Origin: Rhodobacteraceae bacterium UBA996
Lineage (GTDB): Bacteria > Pseudomonadota > Alphaproteobacteria > Rhodobacterales > Rhodobacteraceae
Assembly (NCBI GenBank): GCA_002291955.1
Contig: DBBA01000221.1
Span: 1-7,584, forward strand
Direction: 5' to 3'
Length of the DNA stretch: 7,584 bases
Shown: one piece after another, positions 1 through 5,447 of the stretch
Numbering within the stretch: position 1 is the stretch's first letter
Layout of the letters: every line of letters begins with the position of its first letter
Translations under genes and position numbers: made by a program
Notes under the pieces: generated by a model
What the model was told of the DNA's origin: nothing
Seen by the model: the letters and a program-made list of their open reading frames with translations, nothing else
Databases searched by the model: none

Positions 1-17
1 ATCGTTCAGCGCCGAAC

Positions 18-40
18 GCCCGTGGACCATGTCCACGGGC
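18..40. repeat. Perfect 10-bp inverted repeat with 3-base loop
   Basis: The arms gcccgtggac (18-27) and gtccacgggc (31-40) are exact reverse complements around the loop cat. The element lies in non-coding sequence 42 bases past the cobT stop. It may be part of the transcript end of cobT or of an unseen gene to the left, or a protein-binding palindrome. No T-run follows on either strand, so it is not a classic intrinsic terminator. Confidence 0.6.
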
Positions 41-54
41 CGGCATGCAGGCGG

Positions 55-75
55 CGGGGGGCAGACAGCCCCCCG
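55..75 (-). terminator. GC-rich hairpin just after cobT, possible terminator
   Basis: The arms cggggggc (55-62) and gccccccg (68-75) pair perfectly over 8 bp around the loop agaca. The hairpin begins 6 bases past the cobT stop codon (82-84), where a terminator would be expected. The minus-strand sequence beyond it has no T-tract, so efficient intrinsic termination is uncertain. Together with the 18-40 palindrome it forms a double-hairpin 3' end. The rest of 1-81 shows no gene. Confidence 0.4.
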
Positions 76-81
76 TGCGGC

Positions 82-1086
82 CTAGCCGCCCGCGACCCCC
101 GCCTCGGCGAATGTCGCCATGCCGGACTGGCAGACCAGCGCGCCGCGCACGACCTGCAGCGCCAGCGCCGCGCCCGACCCCTCGCCCAGCCGCATCCCCA
201 GCGACAGGAGCGGCTCCATCTCCAGCGCCGCCAGGAGCCGCGCGTGGCCGGGTTCGGCCGAGACATGGCCCGCGATGCAGTGATCGAGCGCGCCCGGCAC
301 CGCGCGGGCCAGCACGGCGGCCGCGGCGGTGCAGATGAACCCGTCCAGCACCACCGGGATCCGCAGCACCCGCGCCCGCGCGATCGCCCCGGCCATCGCC
401 GCAATCTCGCGCCCGCCGAGTGCCGTCAGGATCGCCAGCGCATCGCCCTGCCCGTGGCGGGCCACGCCCGCCGCCACGACATCGCGCTTGCGCGTCAGCC
501 CTGCGTCATCGACCCCCGTGCCGCGCCCCACCCAGTCGTCGGCCGTTCCCCCAAACAGCGCCAGCGCCAGCGCCGCGGCGGAGGTCGTGTTGCCGATCCC
601 CATCTCGCCCACCACCAGGGCGTCCGCATCCGTCCGCACCGCGTCCCAGCCCGCCGACAGCGCCGCCGCCGCCTCGGGTCCGGTCATCGCGGGGCCATCG
701 GTGAAGTCCGCGGTCGGGCGGTCAAGCTCCAGCGCCACGACCTCGACCGCGGCCCCCGCCAGCCCGGCAATCTGGTTGATCGCCGCCCCGCCGGCGCGGA
801 AATTCGCCACCATCTGCGCCGTCACCGCGCTGGGGAATGCCGACACGCCGCGCGCCGCGACCCCGTGGTTGCCCGCGAACACCACCACCTGCGGACGGTC
901 GATCCGCGGGCGGTCCGTCCCGTGCCACCCGGCCACCCATTCCGCCAGCGCCTCCAGCCGCCCCAGCGCGCCCGGCGGCTTCGTCAGTTGCCCGTTCCGG
1001 GCGGCCGCAGCCACGCGGGCCGCGGCATCGGTGGCGGGCAGGGCGGTCAGCGCCCCGCGAAAGGCGTCCAGGTCGGCAAAGGTCAT
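82..1086 (-). CDS. cobT: Nicotinate-nucleotide--dimethylbenzimidazole phosphoribosyltransferase CobT
   Basis: CobT moves phosphoribose from nicotinate mononucleotide to 5,6-dimethylbenzimidazole, giving alpha-ribazole phosphate, the lower-ligand precursor of cobalamin, in the cytoplasm. The 334-residue product carries the family motifs in order: KPPGALG (36-42), FAGNHG (70-75), GEMGIGNTTSAAA (160-172), GRGTGVDDAGL (188-198), SAEPGH (276-281) and LGEGSGAA (300-307). Glu302 matches the catalytic glutamate of Salmonella CobT (Glu317). The length is near the usual 335-355. The ATG at 1084-1086 is chosen because it gives the expected N-terminus and has GAGGG at 1091-1095, four bases upstream. The frame stays open to 1872, but that extension is antisense to cobS and is not coding. 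cobT is divergent from cobS, which joins alpha-ribazole to the corrin. Confidence 0.96.
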   Translation of the reverse strand: MTFADLDAFRGALTALPATDAAARVAAAARNGQLTKPPGALGRLEALAEWVAGWHGTDRPRIDRPQVVVFAGNHGVAARGVSAFPSAVTAQMVANFRAGGAAINQIAGLAGAAVEVVALELDRPTADFTDGPAMTGPEAAAALSAGWDAVRTDADALVVGEMGIGNTTSAAALALALFGGTADDWVGRGTGVDDAGLTRKRDVVAAGVARHGQGDALAILTALGGREIAAMAGAIARARVLRIPVVLDGFICTAAAAVLARAVPGALDHCIAGHVSAEPGHARLLAALEMEPLLSLGMRLGEGSGAALALQVVRGALVCQSGMATFAEAGVAGG

Positions 1087-1096
1087 CGGGCCCTCG

Positions 1097-1138
1097 TTGC
1101 GTTGCAATCGCGCAGGGCTTAGCCCTGCGCCGACGCAA
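1097..1138. promoter_or_regulatory. Nested inverted repeat filling the cobT-cobS divergent spacer
   Basis: The core is a perfect 9-bp inverted repeat, gcgcagggc (1110-1118) and gccctgcgc (1122-1130), around tta. Outer arms ttgcgttg (1097-1104) and cgacgcaa (1131-1138) pair over 8 positions, one of them T-G. A 5-base bulge, caatc, interrupts the left side. The element sits between the cobT Shine-Dalgarno (1091-1095) and the cobS Shine-Dalgarno (1143-1148). It could be an operator shared by both promoters or an RNA hairpin in one leader. I see no cobalamin riboswitch, and 69 bases is too short for one. Confidence 0.5.
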
Positions 1139-1142
1139 GGCC

Positions 1143-1148
1143 AAGGGA
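1143..1148 (+). promoter_or_regulatory. Ribosome binding site that selects the cobS GTG start
   Basis: AAGGGA lies 7 bases before the GTG at 1156-1158. The later in-frame ATGs at 1180 and 1192 have no comparable purine-rich stretch before them. This favours the GTG start. Confidence 0.65.
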
Positions 1149-1155
1149 ACACAGG

Positions 1156-1920
1156 GTGACGCAGGACCGATGGCGGCCAATGGCCGCGGACATGGCCGAG
1201 GCGCTGATGCTGCTGACGCGCCTGCCCGTGCCGGTGCGCCTGACCCGGCCGCGCGGCGCGAGCGCGTCCTGGGCCTGGCCGCTGGCGGGGGCGGCCGTGG
1301 CGTCGCTCGCGGCAGCCGTCGGTGCTGCCGCCACGGCGACCGGTCTGCCGCCCGGCCTGGCGGCCGGTCTGGCGCTGGCGGCCCTCGTCCTTCTGACCGG
1401 CGCCCTGCACGAGGACGGGCTGGCCGACACCGCCGACGGCCTGTGGGGCGGGCAGACCCGCGACCGGCGGCTCGAGATCCTGCGCGACAGCCGGATCGGG
1501 ACCTACGGGGTGGTGGCGCTGGTGCTGGTGCTGGGGCTGCGCTGGCAGGCGCTGGTGCTGCTCGTGGCCGATCCCTGTGCACTGGCCACAGCGATGGTAG
1601 CGGCGGCGGCGCTGTCGCGCGCGGCCATGGCGGGGGTCGCCGCGGCCTTGCCGCATGCCCGGGCGGACGGCCTGTCGGTGTCCACCGGGCGGCCACGGGC
1701 AGGGGCAGTTGCCCTTGGAGCGCTGCTCGCCGCGGCGCTTGCCGTCGGTCTGGTCGGGGTCGCCGTGGTGGGTGCCGCGCTGGCGGCCGCGCTTGCGGCG
1801 GCGCTGATCGCCCGGCTGGCCCTGGCGCGGATCGGCGGGCAGACGGGCGATATCCTGGGCGCCAGCCAGCAACTGGCCGAAATCGCCGTTCTCATCGCCC
1901 TTCTGGCGCTGCGTCCCTAG
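1156..1920 (+). CDS. cobS: Adenosylcobinamide-GDP ribazoletransferase CobS (cobalamin synthase)
   Basis: CobS is the integral inner-membrane enzyme that joins alpha-ribazole (or its phosphate) to adenosylcobinamide-GDP, the closing step of coenzyme B12 synthesis, with Mg2+ as cofactor. The 254-residue product shows the family signatures: TRLPVP (21-26), GALHEDGLADTADGLWGG (82-99) with the acidic Mg/substrate residues, RDSRIGTYG (110-118) and GGQTGDILGASQQLAE (227-242). Between them are several hydrophobic Ala/Leu/Val-rich stretches (about 42-82, 118-160, 182-222, 242-252) that should be membrane helices. The length is normal (about 250). The GTG start is supported by AAGGGA 7 bases upstream; Met9 or Met13 are alternatives. 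It is divergent from cobT, which makes the ribazole substrate. Confidence 0.95.
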   Translation: MTQDRWRPMAADMAEALMLLTRLPVPVRLTRPRGASASWAWPLAGAAVASLAAAVGAAATATGLPPGLAAGLALAALVLLTGALHEDGLADTADGLWGGQTRDRRLEILRDSRIGTYGVVALVLVLGLRWQALVLLVADPCALATAMVAAAALSRAAMAGVAAALPHARADGLSVSTGRPRAGAVALGALLAAALAVGLVGVAVVGAALAAALAAALIARLALARIGGQTGDILGASQQLAEIAVLIALLALRP

Positions 1921-1988
1921 GCGCGGCGCCGGCCTGCGACAGCACCAGGGCTCGACGCGCGTTCAGGGCGGATTAACTGACGTGTGCT

Positions 1989-1995
1989 AGGGAGA
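1989..1995 (+). promoter_or_regulatory. Ribosome binding site of the small membrane-protein gene
   Basis: AGGGAGA lies 4 bases before the ATG at 2000, a good Shine-Dalgarno match that supports the ORF as a real gene with its own start. The gap from cobS (1921-1999, 79 bases) holds no convincing -10/-35 pair and no clear cobS terminator. The weak TTCAGG (1962) and TGCTAG (1985) pair would start transcription at or after the Shine-Dalgarno. Confidence 0.6.
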
Positions 1996-1999
1996 CCCC

Positions 2000-2353
2000 A
2001 TGAACCCGCTCATCCGCCTGTACATCCGCCACGTCGCCGTCGGCTTTGCCGTCGCGACGGTCTTCACCGGCCTTCTCATGTGGTTCAATGTCGCGAACCT
2101 CTGGCATCTGGTCACCCACGCGCCGGGCGGTTTCCTGGCCGTGGTGCTTCTGGTGGTGTTCAACGGAATGGTGTTCTCGGGCGTGCAGTTCGGGATCGCG
2201 GTCATGTCGCTGGCCGACGATGACGGCGGCGATGGCGGCGACCGTGGGCAAGGCAAACGGGGACTGGGCAACCGGGGCCACGGCGACCGGCACCTGCAAC
2301 CGATCCCGATCCGGCACCGCGACGCGGACCCCCGCGACCCGCGCCGCCGCTGA
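2000..2353 (+). CDS. Small two-helix membrane protein with Gly/Arg-rich tail, function unknown
   Basis: I do not recognise a named family. The 117-residue product has a short basic N-terminus, a first hydrophobic segment at about 11-33 and a second at about 43-70, so both ends probably face the same side. An acidic/glycine run follows (DDDGGDGGD, 73-81). The tail is basic and repetitive: GDRGQ, GKRGL, GNRGH, GDRH (80-98), then PIPIRHRDADPRDPRRR (101-117). The ATG has a good Shine-Dalgarno. The codon use is GC-rich like the neighbours, and the hydrophobic N-terminal half reads as a true membrane protein. It lies 79 bases after cobS on the same strand and could share its transcript, but nothing ties it to B12. 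A role as a small membrane anchor or binding tail is only a guess. Confidence 0.72.
   Translation: MNPLIRLYIRHVAVGFAVATVFTGLLMWFNVANLWHLVTHAPGGFLAVVLLVVFNGMVFSGVQFGIAVMSLADDDGGDGGDRGQGKRGLGNRGHGDRHLQPIPIRHRDADPRDPRRR
2237..2293 (+). repeat. 15-base tandem repeat coding for G-x-R-G-x
   Basis: Four degenerate in-frame units encode GDRGQ, GKRGL, GNRGH and a partial GDRH. Every unit begins with the codon ggc, and its third codon is always Arg (cgt or cgg). The first three units have Gly fourth. The DNA units are similar but not identical, so this looks like an old or selected expansion in the tail of the membrane protein. Confidence 0.6.
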
Positions 2354-2389
2354 CCCGGGCACCGCGCGACGCTGCGTCGGCCCGGTCAG
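2350..2389. terminator. Shared hairpin at convergent stop codons, probable bidirectional terminator
   Basis: The outer arms 2350-2360 (ctgacccgggc) and 2380-2389 (gcccggtcag) pair over 10 bp with C2356 bulged. An inner stem, cgacg (2367-2371) with cgtcg (2375-2379), closes the loop ctg. The plus-strand TGA (2351-2353) pairs with the minus-strand TGA (tca at 2386-2388). The placement between two converging genes fits a two-way transcript end. No T-run flanks it on either side, so it may act as a barrier or processing site rather than a classic intrinsic terminator. Confidence 0.5.
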
Positions 2390-3987
2390 CCCGGGGCGTA
2401 ACGGAACCGCGTGAAGCGCGCCTCGCGCCCCCGGCCCGACGTGTCGAAGGCCACCATCCCGACAAAGGCCCCGGTGAAGGACCCGTGTTCGCCCCGGCCG
2501 CCCTCGTCCGAGATCACGCTGGCATCCAGCACCGGGCCAAGCGTCTGCCAACGGTCCGTCCCCTGCCGCCACCAGAAGTGCTGGCGCGCATGGTCCACAG
2601 TCACGCGCAGGTGCACCGGCCCGTCGGCCACCGGCACCGGGGTGACCGGATGGGACAGCGCAGAATTCGGCCAGTCGCCCGGACAGGACAGGATCGTCAG
2701 CGCCCGGCCCAGGCCCGGTTCCTGCGTGACCATCGCCGCATGGAACTTGTGGCGGTTGTAGTAGGTCGTCAGCCCCGCGGCCTGCTGGTAGGTGTCGGGG
2801 GCGAAGGCCTCCAGCACCGTCTCGGCCGCATAGGCGTGATGCTCCTGCCGCCGGGCCACCAGTGCCTGTTCGAACCAGGACCCCAGCGATTCGCGCCCCG
2901 TCAGCACCAGCCCGTCCGGTCCGGTGCGGAAGATGCGGTCAGGCTCCGGCGTGCGCAGCCACTGGAACACATCCGGCAGCCCGGCGACAAAGTCCGTCTC
3001 GGACGACTCCGCAGGCGCGGGGTCCACATCCGCCAGACCCTCCAAGGTCTCGGGCGGCAGTTGACCGCCCCCCTCCAGCCACAGCCAGCCATCGCGCCAC
3101 ACCACCCGGGCGATCCCCGTCTCGCGCCCCAGCGGGCAGAAGCGGCCCGAGCCGTCCGGCCCCGGGATCGGGCGCCCCATCAGGAAGGTGTGGAAGCCCT
3201 GACCATCCGCCGTTTCCACATACTGCCCGTGCCCGGTGCGCTGGATCGGGTGGCCGGGCGCGTGCGCCGTAGTGATGACGTGTTTGTCCGGGTGCGTCTC
3301 GTAGGGGCCGGTGATCGTGCGCGACCGCGCCATCGTCACCGCGTGGTCATAGCCCGTGCCGCCCTCGGCCACCGTCAGGTAGTACCAGCCGTCGCGCTTG
3401 AACAGGTGCGGCGCCTCGGTCAGGCCGCGGTCGGTGCCGGGGTAGATGTTCGTGACCGGCCCCGACAGACCGCGGTTCGGCGACCATTCCTGCAACAGGA
3501 TGCCGTCGAAACTCGCGTGCTTCGGGTTGCCCCCGGTGCCGCGGCCCCGGTGGTTCCATTGCTGGTTCACGAACCACTTGCGCCCGTCGTCGTCGTGGAA
3601 CAGCGACGGATCGAAGCCCGAGGAGTTGACATACCACGGGTCCGACCACTCGCCGTCGATCGTGTCGCAGGTGACTATGTAGTTGTGCGCGTCCTTGAAC
3701 GCGCCATCCAGCCGCTTGACGTCGGTATAGACCAGCCAGAACCGCCCGTCCGCGTAACTCAGGCAGGGCGCCCAGATGCCGCAACTGTCGGGGTTGCCCC
3801 GCATGTCGAGCTGCGCCGCACGCCGCAGGGGGCGCGAGACCAGCCGCCAGCGCACCAGGTCGCGCGAGTGGTAGATGCAGACACCCGGGTACCACTCGAA
3901 GGTGGACGTGGCGATGTAGTAGTCATCCCCCACCCGGCAGAAGGACGGATCGGGGTTGAACCCCGGCAGGATCGGATTGCGGATCAT
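2386..3987 (-). CDS. xynB: GH43 beta-xylosidase (subfamily 11 type)
   Basis: It probably removes xylose from the non-reducing end of short xylo-oligosaccharides by an inverting mechanism. No signal peptide is visible, so it should act in the cytoplasm on imported oligomers. The 533-residue product matches the usual length of about 535. Residues 1-300 form the five-bladed propeller; about 325-533 form the C-terminal beta-sandwich. The catalytic triad is visible: Asp13 in GFNPDPS (general base), Asp126 in GFDPSLFHDDDG (pKa modulator) and Glu191 in LTEAPHL (general acid). These match Asp14, Asp127 and Glu186 of the Selenomonas ruminantium beta-xylosidase. IQRTGHGQ (248-255) is also typical. The ATG at 3985-3987 gives the standard N-terminus, although the frame is open to 4098. 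There is no Shine-Dalgarno, and the start lies 65 bases inside the GFA gene, so translation is probably coupled. Some side activity on arabinofuranosides is possible. Confidence 0.93.
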   Translation of the reverse strand: MIRNPILPGFNPDPSFCRVGDDYYIATSTFEWYPGVCIYHSRDLVRWRLVSRPLRRAAQLDMRGNPDSCGIWAPCLSYADGRFWLVYTDVKRLDGAFKDAHNYIVTCDTIDGEWSDPWYVNSSGFDPSLFHDDDGRKWFVNQQWNHRGRGTGGNPKHASFDGILLQEWSPNRGLSGPVTNIYPGTDRGLTEAPHLFKRDGWYYLTVAEGGTGYDHAVTMARSRTITGPYETHPDKHVITTAHAPGHPIQRTGHGQYVETADGQGFHTFLMGRPIPGPDGSGRFCPLGRETGIARVVWRDGWLWLEGGGQLPPETLEGLADVDPAPAESSETDFVAGLPDVFQWLRTPEPDRIFRTGPDGLVLTGRESLGSWFEQALVARRQEHHAYAAETVLEAFAPDTYQQAAGLTTYYNRHKFHAAMVTQEPGLGRALTILSCPGDWPNSALSHPVTPVPVADGPVHLRVTVDHARQHFWWRQGTDRWQTLGPVLDASVISDEGGRGEHGSFTGAFVGMVAFDTSGRGREARFTRFRYAPG

Positions 3988-4411
3988 GGTCAGGGGCACC
4001 GTCGTTGAAGTGAAGAACGTCCGCGGGAACCGGGTCCCACGGCTGGCGGCTGCGCAGGAACTGCGCCCTGGTCGGGCGGCAGACACCCGGGTCGTCAAGC
4101 GTTCCGGCGTAGATCGTCACAAGGTCGGGCGCGGCCTCGGGCATGCCGAACATCAGGCTGCGGCACCGGGCGCAGTGGTTGCGCACCGCCATATGCCCGC
4201 TGCTGCCGACACTGCGGAAGGCGACCGCCGGTCCGGTGACCGTGAACCCCGCCCTGGCCACCCCAAGGATCGGGACATGCCCGGTGCCCGACGCGCGCTG
4301 GCAGTCGGTGCAATAGCACAGAAGCGCGAACAGCGGCTCGCCCGCGGCGGCATAGCAGACCGAACCGCACAGGCAGCGGCCGGTGATTGCGGCCGCGGGA
4401 CCGGGCGCCAT
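3923..4411 (-). CDS. GFA / CENP-V domain zinc protein
   Basis: This family was named for glutathione-dependent formaldehyde-activating enzyme; most members have no proven reaction. Zinc-binding cysteines appear in the family order: Cys13 and Cys15 (GRCLCGSV), Cys32, Cys34 and Cys37 (CYCTDCQRASG), then Cys80 and Cys83 (CARC). The SRQPWDPVPADVLHFNDGAP segment (121-140) is the typical end of the domain. The family usually stops near there; this product runs about 22 residues longer, and that extra tail (DPQSDPAG...) is out-of-frame reading through the start of the beta-xylosidase gene. I choose the ATG at 4409-4411, 8 bases from GGAGAG. A GTG directly before it (4412-4414) is an alternative with 5-base spacing. 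The start lies 4 bases after the aldo-keto reductase stop, so the genes are co-translated. A role in carbonyl handling is inference. Confidence 0.85.
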   Translation of the reverse strand: MAPGPAAAITGRCLCGSVCYAAAGEPLFALLCYCTDCQRASGTGHVPILGVARAGFTVTGPAVAFRSVGSSGHMAVRNHCARCRSLMFGMPEAAPDLVTIYAGTLDDPGVCRPTRAQFLRSRQPWDPVPADVLHFNDGAPDHDPQSDPAGVQPRSVLLPGGG

Positions 4412-4415
4412 CACG

Positions 4416-5447
4416 CTAGCTCTCCGACGACCGCGCCCACAGGTTCACGCCGGGGTCGAGCGACAGCCGGTCGATCTCGGCCAGTTCGGCAGGCGAGAAG
4501 TCCAGCCGCGCGACGGCGCCCGCGCAGTCCGCCACCTGTTCCGGGCGGCTTGCCCCGATCAGGGCGCTGGTGATCCGCCCCTCCCGCAGCACCCAGGCCA
4601 GCGCCATCTGCGCCAGCGTCTGCCCCCGCGCCGCCGCCAGATCGTTCAGCGCTTTTAGGTTCGCCACCACCGCAGGTGTCAGGAGCGCCGGGTTCAGCGA
4701 CTTGCCCTGCGTCGCCCGGCTGCCCGGCGGGATGCCGCCCAGGTACTTGGCCGTCAGCATCCCCTGCGCCAGCGGCGTGAACGCGATGGACCCCGCGCCG
4801 ACCGCATCGAGCGTCTCGGTCAGACGGTCGGCCTCGACCCAGCGGTTCAGCATGTTGTAGCTCGGCTGGTGGATCAGCAGCGGCGTGCCCAGGTCCTTCA
4901 GGATCGCCGCCGCCTGCCGCGTGCGTTCGGCGTTGTAGCTGGAGATGCCGACATACAGCGCCCGCCCCGACCGCACGATGTGGTCGAGCGCGCCCATCGT
5001 CTCTTCCAGCGGCGTGTCGGGGTCGAAGCGGTGCGAATAGAAGATGTCGACGTAGTCGAGGCCCATCCGCTTCAAGGACTGGTCGCAACTGGCGATCAGC
5101 GACTTGCGGCTGCCCCATTCGCCATAGGGCCCGGGCCACATCCCGTAGCCCGCCTTGAACGAGATCACCAACTCGTCCCGCAGCCCCGCGAAGTCGGTCC
5201 GCAGGATCTCGCCGAACGCCTCCTCGGCGCTGCCGGGCGGCGGCCCGTAGTTGTTCGCCAGGTCGAAATGCGTGATCCCGTGGTCGAACGCCGTCCGGCA
5301 GATCGCGCGCTTCACGGCGTGGGGCGTGTCGTGGCCGAAGTTGTGCCACAGCCCCAGGCTGATCGCGGGCAGCATCAGCCCCGACCGCCCGCAGCGGCGA
5401 TAGGCCATGCGGGAATAGCGGTCGGGGGCAGGGGACCAGGCGGTCAT
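4416..5447 (-). CDS. yghZ: YghZ-type aldo-keto reductase (L-glyceraldehyde 3-phosphate reductase family)
   Basis: This is an NADPH-dependent (beta/alpha)8-barrel reductase that resembles E. coli YghZ over its whole length (343 residues here). YghZ reduces L-glyceraldehyde 3-phosphate and detoxifies methylglyoxal. Shared stretches include the N-terminus (PDRYSRMAYRRCGRSGL, 8-24), SLGLWHNFGH (30-39), THFDLANNYGPPPGSAEE (59-76), YVDIFYSHR (132-140), ALYVGISSYN, LLIHQPSYNMLNRWV and IAFTPLAQGMLTAKYL. The aldo-keto reductase tetrad is intact: Asp62, Tyr67, Lys98 and His139. The cofactor-side motif LIGASRPEQV near the C-terminus is present. The ATG overlaps the stop of the upstream dehydrogenase by 4 bases (ATGA, 5444-5447). 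It lacks its own Shine-Dalgarno, which points to translational coupling. In this operon it may reduce a sugar aldehyde or ketone, or clear reactive trioses; the true substrate is unknown. Confidence 0.92.
   Translation of the reverse strand: MTAWSPAPDRYSRMAYRRCGRSGLMLPAISLGLWHNFGHDTPHAVKRAICRTAFDHGITHFDLANNYGPPPGSAEEAFGEILRTDFAGLRDELVISFKAGYGMWPGPYGEWGSRKSLIASCDQSLKRMGLDYVDIFYSHRFDPDTPLEETMGALDHIVRSGRALYVGISSYNAERTRQAAAILKDLGTPLLIHQPSYNMLNRWVEADRLTETLDAVGAGSIAFTPLAQGMLTAKYLGGIPPGSRATQGKSLNPALLTPAVVANLKALNDLAAARGQTLAQMALAWVLREGRITSALIGASRPEQVADCAGAVARLDFSPAELAEIDRLSLDPGVNLWARSSES
4420..4425 (-). promoter_or_regulatory. Ribosome binding site of the GFA gene
   Basis: GGAGAG on the minus strand lies inside the last codons of the aldo-keto reductase gene. 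It is 8 bases from the ATG at 4411 and 5 from the GTG at 4414. Both starts are workable; the spacing and codon favour the ATG. Confidence 0.55.

Noticed and set aside
22..1122. Plus-strand 366-codon open frame opposite cobT
   Set aside because: Antisense shadow of cobT, Arg/His/Gln/Pro-rich, with no domain.
1087..1155. Cobalamin riboswitch upstream of cobS or cobT
   Set aside because: The spacer is only 69 bases, far shorter than a B12 riboswitch, and shows no B12-box-like motif.
1087..1872. In-frame upstream extension of cobT giving a 596-residue product
   Set aside because: The added part is Gln/Arg/Gly/His-rich low-complexity sequence antisense to cobS. The normal CobT N-terminus begins at the ATG at 1086 with a good Shine-Dalgarno.
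1921..1999. Promoter for the small membrane-protein gene (TTCAGG at 1962, TGCTAG at 1985)
   Set aside because: A start placed by this pair would fall at or after the Shine-Dalgarno at 1989-1995, removing it from the transcript. The match is also weak.
2231..2293. Frameshifted or broken C-terminus of the small membrane protein
   Set aside because: The change to a Gly/Arg-rich tail looks abrupt, but the tail is an ordered pentad repeat in the same frame and ends at a stop inside a structured terminator-like hairpin. I keep it as an intact gene with moderate confidence.
2485..4008. Long plus-strand open frame (507 codons) opposite the beta-xylosidase gene
   Set aside because: The same GC shadow effect; no motif, and it covers a well-recognised GH43 gene on the other strand.
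3988..4098. Longer N-terminus for the beta-xylosidase
   Set aside because: The extra 37 residues have no family match and overlap the GFA domain further. GH43 enzymes of this type start at MIRNPILPGFNPDPS, as here.
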